Source: Samsoniella hepiali (Eukaryota; Ascomycota; Sordariomycetes; Hypocreales; Cordycipitaceae). From it: a stretch of 64,000 nt of DNA. Positions within the stretch are counted from its first letter, which is position 1, and the number at the start of each line of letters is the position of its first letter. Positions 34,422-45,054 of this stretch are shown here, one piece after another. Location of the stretch: NCBI GenBank assembly GCA_001455915.2, contig LNDK02000077.1, positions 683,101-747,100 on the forward strand, written 5' to 3'. The position numbers and the translations under genes were made by a program. The notes beneath the pieces are model-generated. The model did not search any database and was not told the DNA's origin. It saw only the letters and a program-made list of their open reading frames with translations.

Positions 34422-35905
34422 ATGGATGACGAGACGCAGCCCCAGCGGCGGCAGCCCTTTTACTACCGCGCGTTGGCAGAGGTTGGCCTGGTCACGCTGT
34501 TCAACTCGTCGCGGGACATTAAGCTCCTCTGCCTGCAGCGCTTCGTCCGGCTCTTTGCCTACGGCGTCACGACGCTCATCCTGGTCGCCTTCCTGCAGGA
34601 GCTCGGCCACTCGCGCACGCGCGTCGGCCTGTTCATGACGCTGACGCTCGTCGGTGACGTCGTCATCAGCTTCTTCCTCACGCTCTTTGCCGACAAGCTC
34701 GGCCGCAAGGCCATCCTGTCGCTCGGCGCGCTGCTCATGGTCGCCAGCGGCGCCGTCTTTGCCCTCTTCTCCAACTACTGGGTGCTGCTGCTCGCCGCCA
34801 TCCTCGGCGTCATCAGCCCGGCCGGCAACGAGATTGGGCCCTTTCGCGCCGTCGAGGAGAGCATCGTCGCCCACCTGACGGCCAAGGAGCACAGGGCCGA
34901 GATTTATGCGTGGTACACGCTCTTTGCGCCCGCGGGCTCGGCCTTTGGCATGATGGCGAGCGGCTGGGCGATTGAGGCGGCTCGCAACCAGCTTCACTGG
35001 TCCCTGCTGAGCGCGTATCGCGGGGCCTTTGTCGCATACGCTATTTTTGGCCTGTTCAAGTTTCTGCTCACCATCATGCTGTCCCGCAAGGTAGAGCTCG
35101 ATCCGACACCGATTGCGCCGACGGATGCGGCCGATGAGCGTGCGCCGCTGCTCGATAATGGAGCGGTAGCTGAGCCTCCTTCCAAGAAGAGTCGCCTGGC
35201 ATCTCTGCTTCCTCACATTAGCCCGGAGAGCAAAAAGATCACGGCTATACTTTGCGTCTTGTTTGCCATTGATTCGTTGGGCTCTGGCCTGGCCTCTCTG
35301 TAAGTCATGCGGATAAGACATCTTCTCCCTTGGCACAATTCTAATCCTCTTTCTAGCTCCTGGGTGACTTTCTACTTCCGTAGCCAATTCGGCATTGAAG
35401 AAGGCCGGCTGGGATCTCTCTTCTTCACAACCAGTATCATTTCGGCAATAACTGTGTTGGTGGCGTCCTCAATTGCGAAACGTCTCGGAAATGTCAAGGT
35501 TCGTTGCACTTTCTACCCGACGCTTGTTGGCTTTGCTGATCTTTCTAGACCATGGTCTTCACTCACCTTCCGTCGGCCGTTTTTCTGGCCTTGATTCCGA
35601 TACCCTCTGACCCTAAATTCGCGATTATGTTTTTGGTTCTGCGTGCATCTTTACAAAGCATGGACAGTGCGCCGAGGACTGCATTTATGGCTACCATTTT
35701 GCAGCCGGGAGAGCGAACTTCTGTCATGGGCGCTGTAAACGTAGTCAAGACGACTGCGCAGAGCATGGGCCCTCTAATTACTGGTGTGCTTGCTAGCCAC
35801 AAGTACTTCTGGCTGACTTTTGTGATTGCTGGCTCTCTGAAGGGTACATACGATCTGCTGCTGCTAGCTGTCTTCAAAAATTACGGAAAACATCGAACTG
35901 GCTGA
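34422..35905 (+). CDS. MFS transporter
   Basis: Major facilitator superfamily membrane protein, 458 aa, from exons 34422-35299, 35357-35498 and 35549-35905 (57 and 50 nt introns, phases agree). The first half shows the classic MFS motif A region between TM2 and TM3 (LFADKLGRKAIL, from the usual G-x3-D-x-x-GRK pattern) and about six hydrophobic helices. A hydrophilic loop with an acidic start and basic end (DAADERAPLLDNGAVAEPPSKKSR) separates it from the second half. No sugar-transporter PESPR signature is seen. The ATG at 34422 has a better context (GCCATGG) than the in-frame ATG at 34404. Its place next to a PLP enzyme and an adenylating fusion suggests export or uptake of the cluster product. 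Substrate unknown. Confidence 0.88.
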
Positions 35906-38062
35906 TACGGATGCTGCCTCAGCTTCGAGGATCGATAATGAGATCAGAAGGCTGGTTTGTAGTATCACGAGAACGTACATAATTTGTTTAGTAAGGACGT
36001 TTCAATTCGTGCCATTCTAAATATAGCGTGAAGATTGTCGTCAGTCCCTGTGGCCGGCCGTGTTGGATTATCAGGATCACCGCATTCTGACATGAGCGGC
36101 ACATCTAGCCCCCGAATTTGTTTACTAAAATGCGTCAAAGATTCATGCGTCTCGAAGCAAGTTCCAGATCTTATTCCGGACTGACTAGAGCTGTGGCCTG
36201 TAGACTCGTGCAAGTTTGAAGATGTGTGAAACGGCTAGGCTCTCTCGTGGTGGTTTCAGCGCCAAGCTGCCCCATACCCACTGCGATCGGCAATGCATCG
36301 CCAAGGAACTTGTAGTGCCTGCCAAGCTGGATTCGTCTGCGTGTTCTTCAAGCTGAGCGAGATTATGCAAAGACGTCGAAGGTGCAAACACCTGAAGTGG
36401 CTAAATATAGGCCACGGGAGGCAGCAGAACAGTGCAACAGGCGTTAATGGCAAGGGAACTGAAACAGAAAAAGGAAAGTATTCTGGCTACTCTGAAAACT
36501 TCTGCTGATAGCTTCTCCAATTGTCAGACTCAGCTTTGAATGGCACTGGGCGGCTACTTATCATGGCCGGTTCAAGCAGCTGTCCTCAAGGTTTATGCTG
36601 CTTATGATAAGCAAATGCCACCCTCGCGAAAGCAGGTACAATCTATACACTGCATGCTGATCTGACCCAAGACATTCATCTACACAGATGCCATGTGAGA
36701 AATCAAGGACAGCAACTCATTCGCAGAGGATGGATAGGCTTCGACGCTAGGGACTGCCATCGCGTGCTAGGGGGAGGCCACTCGGCAGGCTGCCCACCTA
36801 TAAAAGGATGGTCAAACTATAACTGCCCCTGATGAACGCCGCTGGAGCGCTAGAAATGCAATGCTGAAGAAGCGGAGCTCGCCGCTTAGCGATCTTAAGT
36901 TGACCGCTTCTCGAAATTAAGGGAACATTTGATGTGACTGTATGGCAATGGAAGATCTTGTCCTCCTCGTGTCATTCGATCCTGCCATATTCAATGCCAA
37001 ATCAATTTAGATTGATAATTTCCAAGGTTTCCGCCAATGACTGAACGGTTTGTCGGCGTCGTGTAGATGGTATGAAACACGATTGGTCTCGGTGTGGCGG
37101 GACCTAGTCTGGTTGGCTACAGGCTGCTTTTGTGAAGGATCTGAAACCCAGTACCGCCTCACTAATAAAAAACTGTTGCTCATTTCTCCTCCTCCTCCAT
37201 CGCCGCAACTACTGCAGTCATCCGTACTTATCCCTGCGCTCACTAGCACCATGAGCAAGTCCGACTAAATCTCAACTGCCTGTGCACAACCTAAACGTTA
37301 GCAAATGGAGGCACATTTCTTCAGGAACGGGCATTGGCCCTCTGCTCATAAGATAAATAGAAGAGGTTCAAAGTGTGGTCGAAAATACCGGACCTCGTAG
37401 CCGGGCACAATCCATCCCCCGTTTCACCCAGAGTGTGTATTAACTATTCCCCGGTACACCCGGCTGTTCGGCACATGGAAACAACAGCCCAAGTCTGAGC
37501 CGCCTGGCAGGTAGCACGAAACAGCAACAGCAAAGAAACCAGCCAATAGGCCTCCACCTCCGTTACTATCGTTGTAACAACCCCGTGTGAGGTCCGCATC
37601 CCGCTAATATGTTTTGCTTTTACGGAGCATCTCTTCATGCAAAAGAGGAGCTCCGTCGTGCGCTGACGATATCCCCTCGGTCATGTAGCTCCCCTGTTGA
37701 AATCCGGGGGCGATACGCTGCGACGGTCCTGGTTTACGAACGGCCGACACAGCCGGTGTATGCGGACAAGGGATCAGCAGCCTGTATACACTCCTTCATT
37801 AGACATATATTTCATGAGAAATTTTATTGCTTTTCTGCGCCACTCACTTTTTCTTTATAGTGAAAGGAACGCTTTGTCACTGTTCCTTTTCTTGCCGCAT
37901 TTCCTATGTGTTAGTTCTTGGCATATATTTTCTACCATCTTTTTCAGTCCAATCCTTTTTTTATATTCATTTTCATTTTCAATTCTTTGACGCTCTTTCT
38001 ATAGTCACCTGGCGTGACTTTTTTTCTTGCACATTTAAAAGTCTTTGACATCGCCAGGCGCC
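35906..38062. other. Long gene-free region between cluster and aspartic protease
   Basis: About 2.2 kb with no supportable gene. A TATAAAAGG at about 36799-36807 has no recognisable frame after it. Small open frames occur on both strands without domains. This marks the right border of the accessory cluster. Confidence 0.45.
37838..38040 (+). promoter_or_regulatory. Pyrimidine-rich leader of the aspartic protease gene
   Basis: The + strand is markedly T/C-rich for about 200 bases before the start (CTTTTTCTTTATAG, TTCCTTTTCTTGCCGC), a common feature of core promoters and 5' leaders of strongly expressed fungal genes. Confidence 0.45.
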
Positions 38063-39933
38063 ATGTACATCAAGGCTCTTTCTACAGCGCTTCTCCTTCT
38101 GGAGCTGGCCAGCGTCACTACTGCCGCCCCTTATGTGGAAAAGCGAACCTTCAAGGTTGAGCGTGTTCGCAACGAGGGATACACGGGCCGAAATGGTCCC
38201 CGAGCCCTCGCCAAAGTGTACCGCAAGTACGGCATGCCGTTGCCTGACGGTCTAGTCAACGCTCTGGAGGCGCAAGACAAGAATGAAGCGCTCCCGCTCC
38301 AGCCAACCAAGCGCCGCACTAGCAAGTGGCAGAACCCGATGGAAGGAGTGGTCGAAGATGAAGATGTCGGCGCTGAAGATGTCGACGCTGAGGATGCCGG
38401 TGCTGAGGATGTCCAAGCAACTGAAAGCGTTGGTGAGATCCTTGGTGACTTGTTTGGCAACGGCAACGGAAACGGAAACGGCAACGCCGCTGGAAACGGT
38501 GCCGATAATGAAGGGGGTAACGCCGCTGGTAATGGTGCCAATAACGAAGGCGGAAACCGTGCTGGCAAGGGCGCGGGCAACGCCGCTGGCAATGGTGCCA
38601 ACAATAATGACGGCAAGGGTGCTGGGAAAGCTGGAAAGGGTTCCAATAACAACAACGGCAATAACAATAATGGCAACGTCAACAATGGAAATGCCAACAA
38701 TGGAAATGCCAACAATGGTAATGCCAATAACGGTAACAAAAACGGCAACAATGGCAACAACAGCACCGGCGATCCAAACGACGACGTGGTTGCGGCTCTT
38801 GCCAGGGCCCGTGAGGGCAACCTTACCGGCATAGTCCAGACGATCCCGGAGAAGAACGACGTCGAATACCTGTCGCAGGTCAAGATTGGCGGCCAGCCCG
38901 TCACTCTAGACTTCGACACGGGCTCCTCGGACCTCTGGGTCTTCAACACGCAGCTGCCTGCTGAGCAGACGCAGGGCCGCCAAGTCTACGACCCGTCCAA
39001 GAGCAAGACGTTCAACCTGATCAAGGGCGCGCAGTTCACGATCCGCTACGGCGACGGCTCGGGCGCCGAGGGCAACGTGGGCACCGACGTGGTCGACGTG
39101 GGAGGCGCCGTCGCGCCGCAGCAGGCCGTCGAGATGGCCACGGCCGTGACGGACACGTTTGTCAAGGACGCCAACAACGGCGGCCTCATGGGCCTCGCGT
39201 TTGGCTCCATCAATGCCGTCAAGCCGCAGAAGCAAAAGACGTTTTTCGAAAACGTCATGCCGAGCCTGCAGGAGCCGCTCTTCACGGCCGACCTCCGCGC
39301 GGGCGCCGCCGGCGCGTACGAGTTTGGCCGCGTCGACACGTCCAAGTTTACCGGCCAGATGGCCTGGATCCCCGTCAACACGACAAAGGGCTTCTGGCAG
39401 TTTACGAGCGAAAAGTTTGCCGTCAACGGCGGGCCCGCGCAAAAGGCGACCGCCGGCGGCCAGGCCATTGCCGACACGGGCACGACGCTGCTCCTCGCCG
39501 ACCCGGCCATTGTCGAGGGCTACTACGCGCAGGTGCCGCAGGCGCAGAACAGCCAGCAGATGGGCGGCTTCGTCGTGCCCTGCAACGCCAAGCTGCCGGA
39601 CCTGGACTTGGACATTGGCGGCGCCTACATGGCTCGCATCAAGGGCGCCGATATCAACTTTGCGCCCGTTGGTAATGGTGGTAAGTCACAAAGTGTTTCC
39701 CTTATTTCCGTCCTCGTGGACAGGCAGTGGAGCTCAGTGCTCTGTGGTTCACAGAATCCGGGGTGTGTGGGACGATTTTTTGGCTAACACTTGTTCTGTC
39801 TTCAGCTTGCTTCGGCGGATTGCAGGCGGCTCCCAAGGGCGTCATGGGCATCTACGGCGACATCATGTTCAAGTCGCAGTTTGTGGCGTTCAACGGCGGC
39901 AACAACAGCATCGGCATGGCCAACCATGTCTAA
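38063..39933 (+). CDS. Secreted aspartic protease (A1, pepsin family) with Asn/Gly-rich propeptide insert
   Basis: Extracellular pepsin-type aspartic endopeptidase, 581 aa, from exons 38063-39680 and 39806-39933 (125 nt intron, long for this window). A signal peptide (ALSTALLLLELASVTTAA) is followed by a propeptide with KYGMPLPDGL, as in penicillopepsin-like enzymes, and possible Kex2 sites at EKR (residues 26-28) and KRR (83-85). The catalytic pair is Asp285 in DFDTGSSDLWVF and Asp471 in AIADTGTTLLL; the flap Tyr is in RYGDGSG. The last exon starts A-CFGGLQ and contains IYGDIMFKSQFVAF, as expected at the C-terminus. Oddity: residues about 132-236 are almost only Asn, Gly and Ala in repeats just before the catalytic domain, making the pro-region far longer than usual. 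Likely induced in protein-rich or acid conditions. Confidence 0.93.
38456..38770 (+). repeat. Coding tandem repeat (Asn/Gly/Ala) inside the aspartic protease propeptide
   Basis: The DNA consists of imperfect short repeats: GGAAACGGC-type units at the start, NAAGNGA(N/D)NEGG units in the middle, and 12 nt units coding ANNG (AATGCCAACAATGG) three or four times near 38686-38740. All keep the frame, and codons vary, so the repeat is not just recent slippage. Confidence 0.8.
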
Positions 39934-40728
39934 ACGGCTCTGGGAGAGTGACCCCTTGTCGGGCGAGACACGCCGCCCGGATCATTAGCTTCAGCGTGGC
40001 GCCGCCATGCAAAGGTGCGATGCAGATGAAGGGCCGGCTAAAGGGCCGAGAATAAAACTGCTGCCTAAAAATGGCAAGTGGTGTGTGTTGTGTCACTTGT
40101 GTGTGTGTGCGTGCCTTGGTTCTTTCGCATCAGATGTATATTTCTAAACTACCTCGGCCATTATTAAATACAGAATGAATATTATTATTTTCCATACAAA
40201 GTAGCGTAAAGTCGTCCCTGTAGCGAAATGACGTACCCCTGAGTGCCAAGTGTCTTTGACAGATTCCACGAAAGCCCTGCCGTGTTCCGCCTTGGGCGGC
40301 ATTTTGCGGCTGAGAAGCAAGGGTCTGGCCGGGGAAGAGTGGTCTCATGATCAACACTAGCAGGGCGTTGCAGAAGCCCAATCCTTTGCGTGATTCTTCC
40401 AGAAACGGGACAGCCTCAACGCCACAGGCTTTTGTTGGCAGCGTTGTGCACGCCCCGAATGTTGGTGCCGTCATACCGTCATGTCATGTACAAGGCTGAG
40501 CAAGTCAGACAGACACCCCTATCGCCCCGTGAAGAATCGTTGATAAAACCCCGCTGGGATCCTCCGCCGTTCAGGGCATTTTTGTTAGACCCTGCATTGC
40601 ACCACTAAAACGCAACGACTTGCACATCCACATCCACATCGCCTTCACCTGCGCATTTCAAGCCAAAAGAGGCTATATATTTCCTTCAAAAAATTACAAA
40701 AAAAGAAACCCTCCTTCAGCAGCACATC
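39934..40728. other. Intergenic region
   Basis: No gene supported. A GTGTGTGT-rich patch lies at 40081-40112 after the protease gene, and an AT-rich stretch at 40140-40200. TATATATTT near 40673 is about 55 bases before the next start and may be its TATA element. Confidence 0.4.
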
Positions 40729-41100
40729 ATGGGCCTCTTCAAGTCCACCGACAAGGCGGCGGCCACCGACGACAACAAGGGCGAGAAGAAGTCGCTCTAC
40801 CAGCGCTACCAGGACAGCAAGCGCGGCGAGCCCATCAGCGACGCCGACCTGCTCAAGTACACGGGCAAGACACGCGAGGAGTTTGACGGCTGGAAGGACA
40901 CGCAGCCCGGTGTCGGCCGCAACCAGCTCGCCGGCACCCTGGCCATGGGCAACGCTGCTGGCTTGGGCGGCGTCGCCGCCGGCGCAGGCTACGGCGGCTG
41001 GGGCCCCGGCGCCGCGCCCAACGGTCCTAACCGTGGCATGAAGTTTCCCCCGTCGCAGCAAAAGTCGGACAAGGAAAAGGCCCTGGAAGATAGCGACTAA
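40729..41100 (+). CDS. Small hypothetical protein, possible N-myristoylation
   Basis: Complete intronless frame of 123 aa. The start MGLFKSTDKAA fits an N-myristoylation signal (Gly2, Ser6) with nearby basic residues, so membrane attachment is possible. A charged segment (KKSLYQRYQDSKRGEPISDADLLKYTGKTREEFDGW) could form helices; the motif around KYTGK-T-REEFDGW looks conserved to my eye but I cannot name a family. A Gly/Ala-rich linker (GNAAGLGGVAAGAGYGGWGPG) and a charged tail end the protein. GC content and codon use match the neighbours, and clear leader and 3' flanks support a real gene. Function unknown. Confidence 0.75.
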   Translation: MGLFKSTDKAAATDDNKGEKKSLYQRYQDSKRGEPISDADLLKYTGKTREEFDGWKDTQPGVGRNQLAGTLAMGNAAGLGGVAAGAGYGGWGPGAAPNGPNRGMKFPPSQQKSDKEKALEDSD

Positions 41101-41442
41101 GCGGAATATAAATAATATATTGTTGGGAATGAATTGCTTTTTTTTTTAAATTTTCTTTTTCGTAGAACAAGGCCTGCCTTGTCCGGTAGTAGATTCAGTG
41201 GCCTAGCCGGAATGATGAGGTGAAAGGAACCGAAATGGGCTCAAGGCAGTGAATAGAAGGCGAATCTATTAGATTGTCCGCTGTTATTGATGTTGCTGCT
41301 GTTGTTGTTAATTTTCATCACAATATACAAGGCCTCGCGCTTAAGCTTCACTTGATCCTATTGCTACGGCTACTCGCTGCTGTGCTAGCAGCTATCCGCC
41401 TCCCCCATCTCTCGCTGTGCCGCTTTGTGCTTTTATGCTAGT
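41101..41442. other. Convergent 3' region
   Basis: AT-rich 3' flank with a T9 run near 41139 and a GTTGTTGCTGCTGTTGTTG patch near 41289-41310; no gene supported. Confidence 0.4.
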
Positions 41443-42426
41443 TCACATCGTGACTTGTCCCAACGATCGGTGTAAGCGCGACACGATCTTCGTATAGTTC
41501 TCCTCATTCTCATATGTCACAAGGCCATGCCGAATGAAGAAGTCTAGTATCAAGCATCCATTTCCCGGAGTGAATTCCCCATCATCCAGTGCCTTCTTTA
41601 TCTCGTCGACGGAGTACAGGCTAATGTCCGAGGCTTCCATGTCAAAGGGTGTGGGGGTGACGCTCTCATCGACTTTCATGTCGTATACGAACTGGGTTTC
41701 GGCTCGGATGAGTCCCGATTCGCCGCCGCTAGTGGTCTTGGATTCGGTTGCTGTCACAAAGGCAATGGTGCCCGCAGACTTGGCATGCTTGCTGACAAGA
41801 TCTGCTGGCAGGCTGGCTTCCTCTTGAGATTCTCGGAGCAGGCATTCAAAAGGCGTCTCACGTGCAGGCAAACTACCGCCCACCGTGACGCCGAGACGGT
41901 TGGGGTAAAGGGTCTTGGTCGGAGCGCGGCGAGCAAGCCAGACCGAGATGCGGCCCTCGGAATCTTCGACGTAGGTTATGAGCTGGACGCCGTAAGTCAC
42001 GATACCAAACAGAGTTGCGCCTGAGCGCTCGAGGTCGACAATGAGTTCGCGGCCGGGTCCGTAAATGGGGAAACGCTCGCCGGTCCACTTCTTCAAGACC
42101 TTGAAAGTTCCCTTGTCCCGTTCAAAAAGCAGGGTCTTGTCAATGCCTTCTTGGCGTGACTCGCGGGTATCGCCGCGCAGAGTGGCGGTCCGTTCATCAT
42201 GGTTCACGACCCAGGAGTCATTCCAGGTCATGCTCTTAATGGTGTCCTCAATAAGATGGCCGTAGACTCCTTCAAATCCTTGAATGTGCAACGTATAGCA
42301 GGTGGCTGGGTACTCAGACAGCCTAGAAAATGGATCAGCAATAAGTGTTTGCGGGGAGAGGCACAGTGGAGGGGTATGGGTCGCTCACCTGTCGCAGTCG
42401 TCGCAAAGGGCGATGTACGACCTCAT
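41443..42426 (-). CDS. DUF4743/Nudix hydrolase (Tnr3 C-terminal/YJR142W-like)
   Basis: A 305 aa protein from exons 42426-42389 and 42322-41443 (66 nt intron). The first exon codes MRSYIALCDDCDR and splices to LSEYPATCYTL; the longer frame alone would lose this ATG. The N-terminal half matches the DUF4743 region found before Nudix domains in fungal proteins related to the thiamine pyrophosphokinase Tnr3 and yeast YJR142W. The Nudix box reads GGSLPARETPFECLLRESQEE, with the REXXEE glutamates that bind metal in place; the closing part is EEASL, slightly off the consensus. Relatives of this group are reported to act on oxidised thiamine diphosphates, a plausible but unproven role here. No targeting signal. 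Confidence 0.88.
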
Positions 42427-43116
42427 CTTGTCGGGAGTCTGTTTTTGATGATACGAGGGATAGCCGGACGACGAAGAGAATCTCCTGGCTCACCTTTCGG
42501 CAGGAGAGAGCTCTGAAAGACGGTTGTTTGGAGTTGGGCGAAGAGGTGAGGCTAAGGTTTTTGGCGGGGGAAATCAAGAGTCAAGTAATCCTAGTGGCGG
42601 TTGTTGGCGTTGGGCTGGATCGCCGGGAGCATGTCGTAGGTACAGTGTGCTGATGCGAGGCGGTGTTCTGGCCTGCTCTTATTGCCCCATTACAACTGCT
42701 AAAAGGGTGGATTAGGTACTCGATCCATACCGTGAGCTTGGGTTCTGTGTTTGGCTCGGGGTCTTTGTGGATGGATGGGTTGGTTGCTTTGCGGATAGTT
42801 TGGCTGCGAAGTAAAACAATGCTACCCTGTATTCTCCAGCAAATGAAATAGCGCGTCTACAGCGGCAAAGCTATTTGCGGTAGGGCACAGTTCATTTCAA
42901 AAACAAAATAGTCTATTTTGCAGAAAAAATCTATCTAGTCTTTCCAGGCAGCACTGGGCTGGTTCAAGCCTGCCAGCACTCCCGAGTCAAATATCCGTCA
43001 CGCAAACAAAGGAAATATATATATAGAATCATTCCAACGCCAAAGATTCGAGAGCTTGTACATCATGCTCCGCCACTCTATCTAAAATGCCGATACAAAA
43101 CAAGTCTTGCTTTTAT
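42427..43116. other. Intergenic region between Nudix and ATP sulfurylase genes
   Basis: Promoter side of the Nudix gene and 3' side of the ATP sulfurylase gene. A TATATATATA stretch is at about 43015-43024. No gene supported. Confidence 0.4.
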
Positions 43117-45054
43117 TTAGAAACGGTCGAGCAGGCCACGGCTCTCGAGCATCAGGATAATCTCGTGAACAATGGAGCGGACGTTTTGCTTCTCAACATC
43201 GACAACAAGGTCAGCCTTGGAGGGGGCCTCGTACGGGTCGTCGACGCCGGTGAAACCCTTGATCTGGCCGGCGCGAGCAGCCTTGTAGATGCCACGGCGA
43301 TCCGTCTTCTCGGCGTACTCGAGAGGGGTTGCGACGTGGACGAGGAAGAAGGGACCAGACTTCTCAACAAGCTCGCGTGCCTGCTGGCGAGCCTGCTCAA
43401 AGGGAGCAATAGGAGCAGCAATAACGGCGGCACCAGCTCTGGTCAGCTCAGAAGCGACATAAGCAATGCGGGAGATGTTGAGATCGCGGTCGGCACGGCT
43501 GAAACCCAGCTCGGGGGAAAGTTCGGAGCGGACGGTCTCGCCGAGGAGCATGGAGACGGGGCGGCCACCACCCTGGTTAAGGGTAGTCTGCAGGGCGCGG
43601 GCAATCTGGTCCTTGCCAGAGTTCTGGAAACCAGTCATGAAGACGGTGAAGCCCTTTTCGCGGGGCAGGGGGTTCTGCTCGCGGAGGACCTTGACGACCT
43701 CGGGGTAGGAGAACCACTCGGGAATCTCCTTGCCGGTGCGGAGGCGGTTGCGAAGCTCAGTGCCGGAAATATTCATGGTGCGGGTGCCCTCGGGGATCTC
43801 GTTGGCGGGCATGTATTCGTCGCGGTCGGGGATGTAGATCATCTCCTGGAACTCGACCATCTTGATGCCGAGCTCCTCCTGGTGCTGCTGGACAAGGGTC
43901 TGAGCATCGTAAGGACCGTAGTGGTCCTTACCATCCTTGTTCTTGCCGGGACCGGCGTGATCGCGGCCGACGATGAAGTGGGTAGAACCGTGGTTCTTGC
44001 GGATGATGGCGTGCCAGAGGGCCTCGCGAGGACCACCCATGCGCATAGCAAGGGGGAGCAGGGCGAGGGCGGCCATGCCGTTGGGGTATCTGGCAATGAG
44101 GGCCTTGTAGACACGGACGCGGGTGAAGTGGTCAATGTCACCGGGCTTGGTCATGCCGACGACGGGGTGGATGAGGACGTTGGCCTGCTGGGAGCGGGCG
44201 GCGCGGACCGTCAACTCACGGTGAGCACGGTGCATGGGGTTGCGAGTCTGGAAAGCAACGACCTTTTGCCAGCCGAGCTTGCTGAAGTGGGAGCGAAGCT
44301 CAGAGGGGGTGACTGTTTGGTTAGCTCGCGTTGGCAGATGCAGTGTTGTAAGATGACATACAGCGAAGGTCGAGGAAATCGTAGTGCTCGAGACGGTTGA
44401 TAGCCTCGAGCTTGCCGCCGACGTAAAATTCCTTGGCGGTGCTGAGGAGGTGCTTGACACCGGGGTGGGTGTCGTCGTCGCTACCAAAGACGTTCTTGGC
44501 TTCGTTGACCCTGTAGTCTGTCAGCAACACGAGCTAATTCTCGGAGTAAGCAGTATACGCACTTATCGGGGCGGTAGATGTCCTCGATGGTGAGGATGGC
44601 GAGATTGCGGTCGTCGCGAGAGTCGCGCAGGGTAATGCGCGCACCCGCCTTGAGGCCGAGGGCGTCAATCTGCTTCTGGTCGACATCGAGGGTGATGGGC
44701 ATGCTGAAGAGCAGGCCGCTGGCAAGGCGGTTGTCCTTGACGACGCTGTAATTAATGTATTAGCAATTGAGGGCAACCAGAAGCGATTAGAGGAAGGAGA
44801 CTCACCCATTGTAGTCCTTCTCGGTCAGGAAGCCTGTGGTATGATGTCAGCGGGGCACAGCGAGGGGCTGCGCAGCTAGACTTACCCTCAAGGGGAGAGA
44901 AACCGCCATTGAGAATTAATTCCAAGTCGCAAAGATGGCGCTCGGTAAGAACGAGAGCGGGCAGAGTCTCGGACTCGGCAAGGAGCTCAGCCTGGCGGGG
45001 AAGATCGCGGGCAAAGAGGTCCTTGAGGACGCCGCCGTGGGGAGTATTGGCCAT
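43117..45054 (-). CDS. ATP sulfurylase (sulfate adenylyltransferase)
   Basis: First step of sulfate assimilation: ATP plus sulfate to adenosine 5'-phosphosulfate and pyrophosphate, in the cytosol as a homohexamer. Five exons: 45054-44886, 44833-44806 (28 nt), 44745-44563, 44510-44362 and 44312-43117, giving 574 aa, exactly the fungal length. The start MANTPHGGVLKDLFARD is canonical. Active-site motifs are QTRN (198-201) and HRAH (204-207), plus VGRDHAGPG. The C-terminal domain is the fungal APS-kinase-like regulatory part (GFQNSGKDQIARALQ, FSRADRDLNISRIA), which binds PAPS for feedback inhibition rather than acting as a kinase. Exon 4 donor is GTATGT, and exon 3 acceptor lies at CTACAG, not the CTGACAG seven bases earlier. 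High codon bias fits strong expression. Confidence 0.97.

Noticed and set aside
43087..44400. 437-codon + strand frame opposite ATP sulfurylase
   Set aside because: Antisense shadow of a highly biased gene; the - strand protein is unmistakable.
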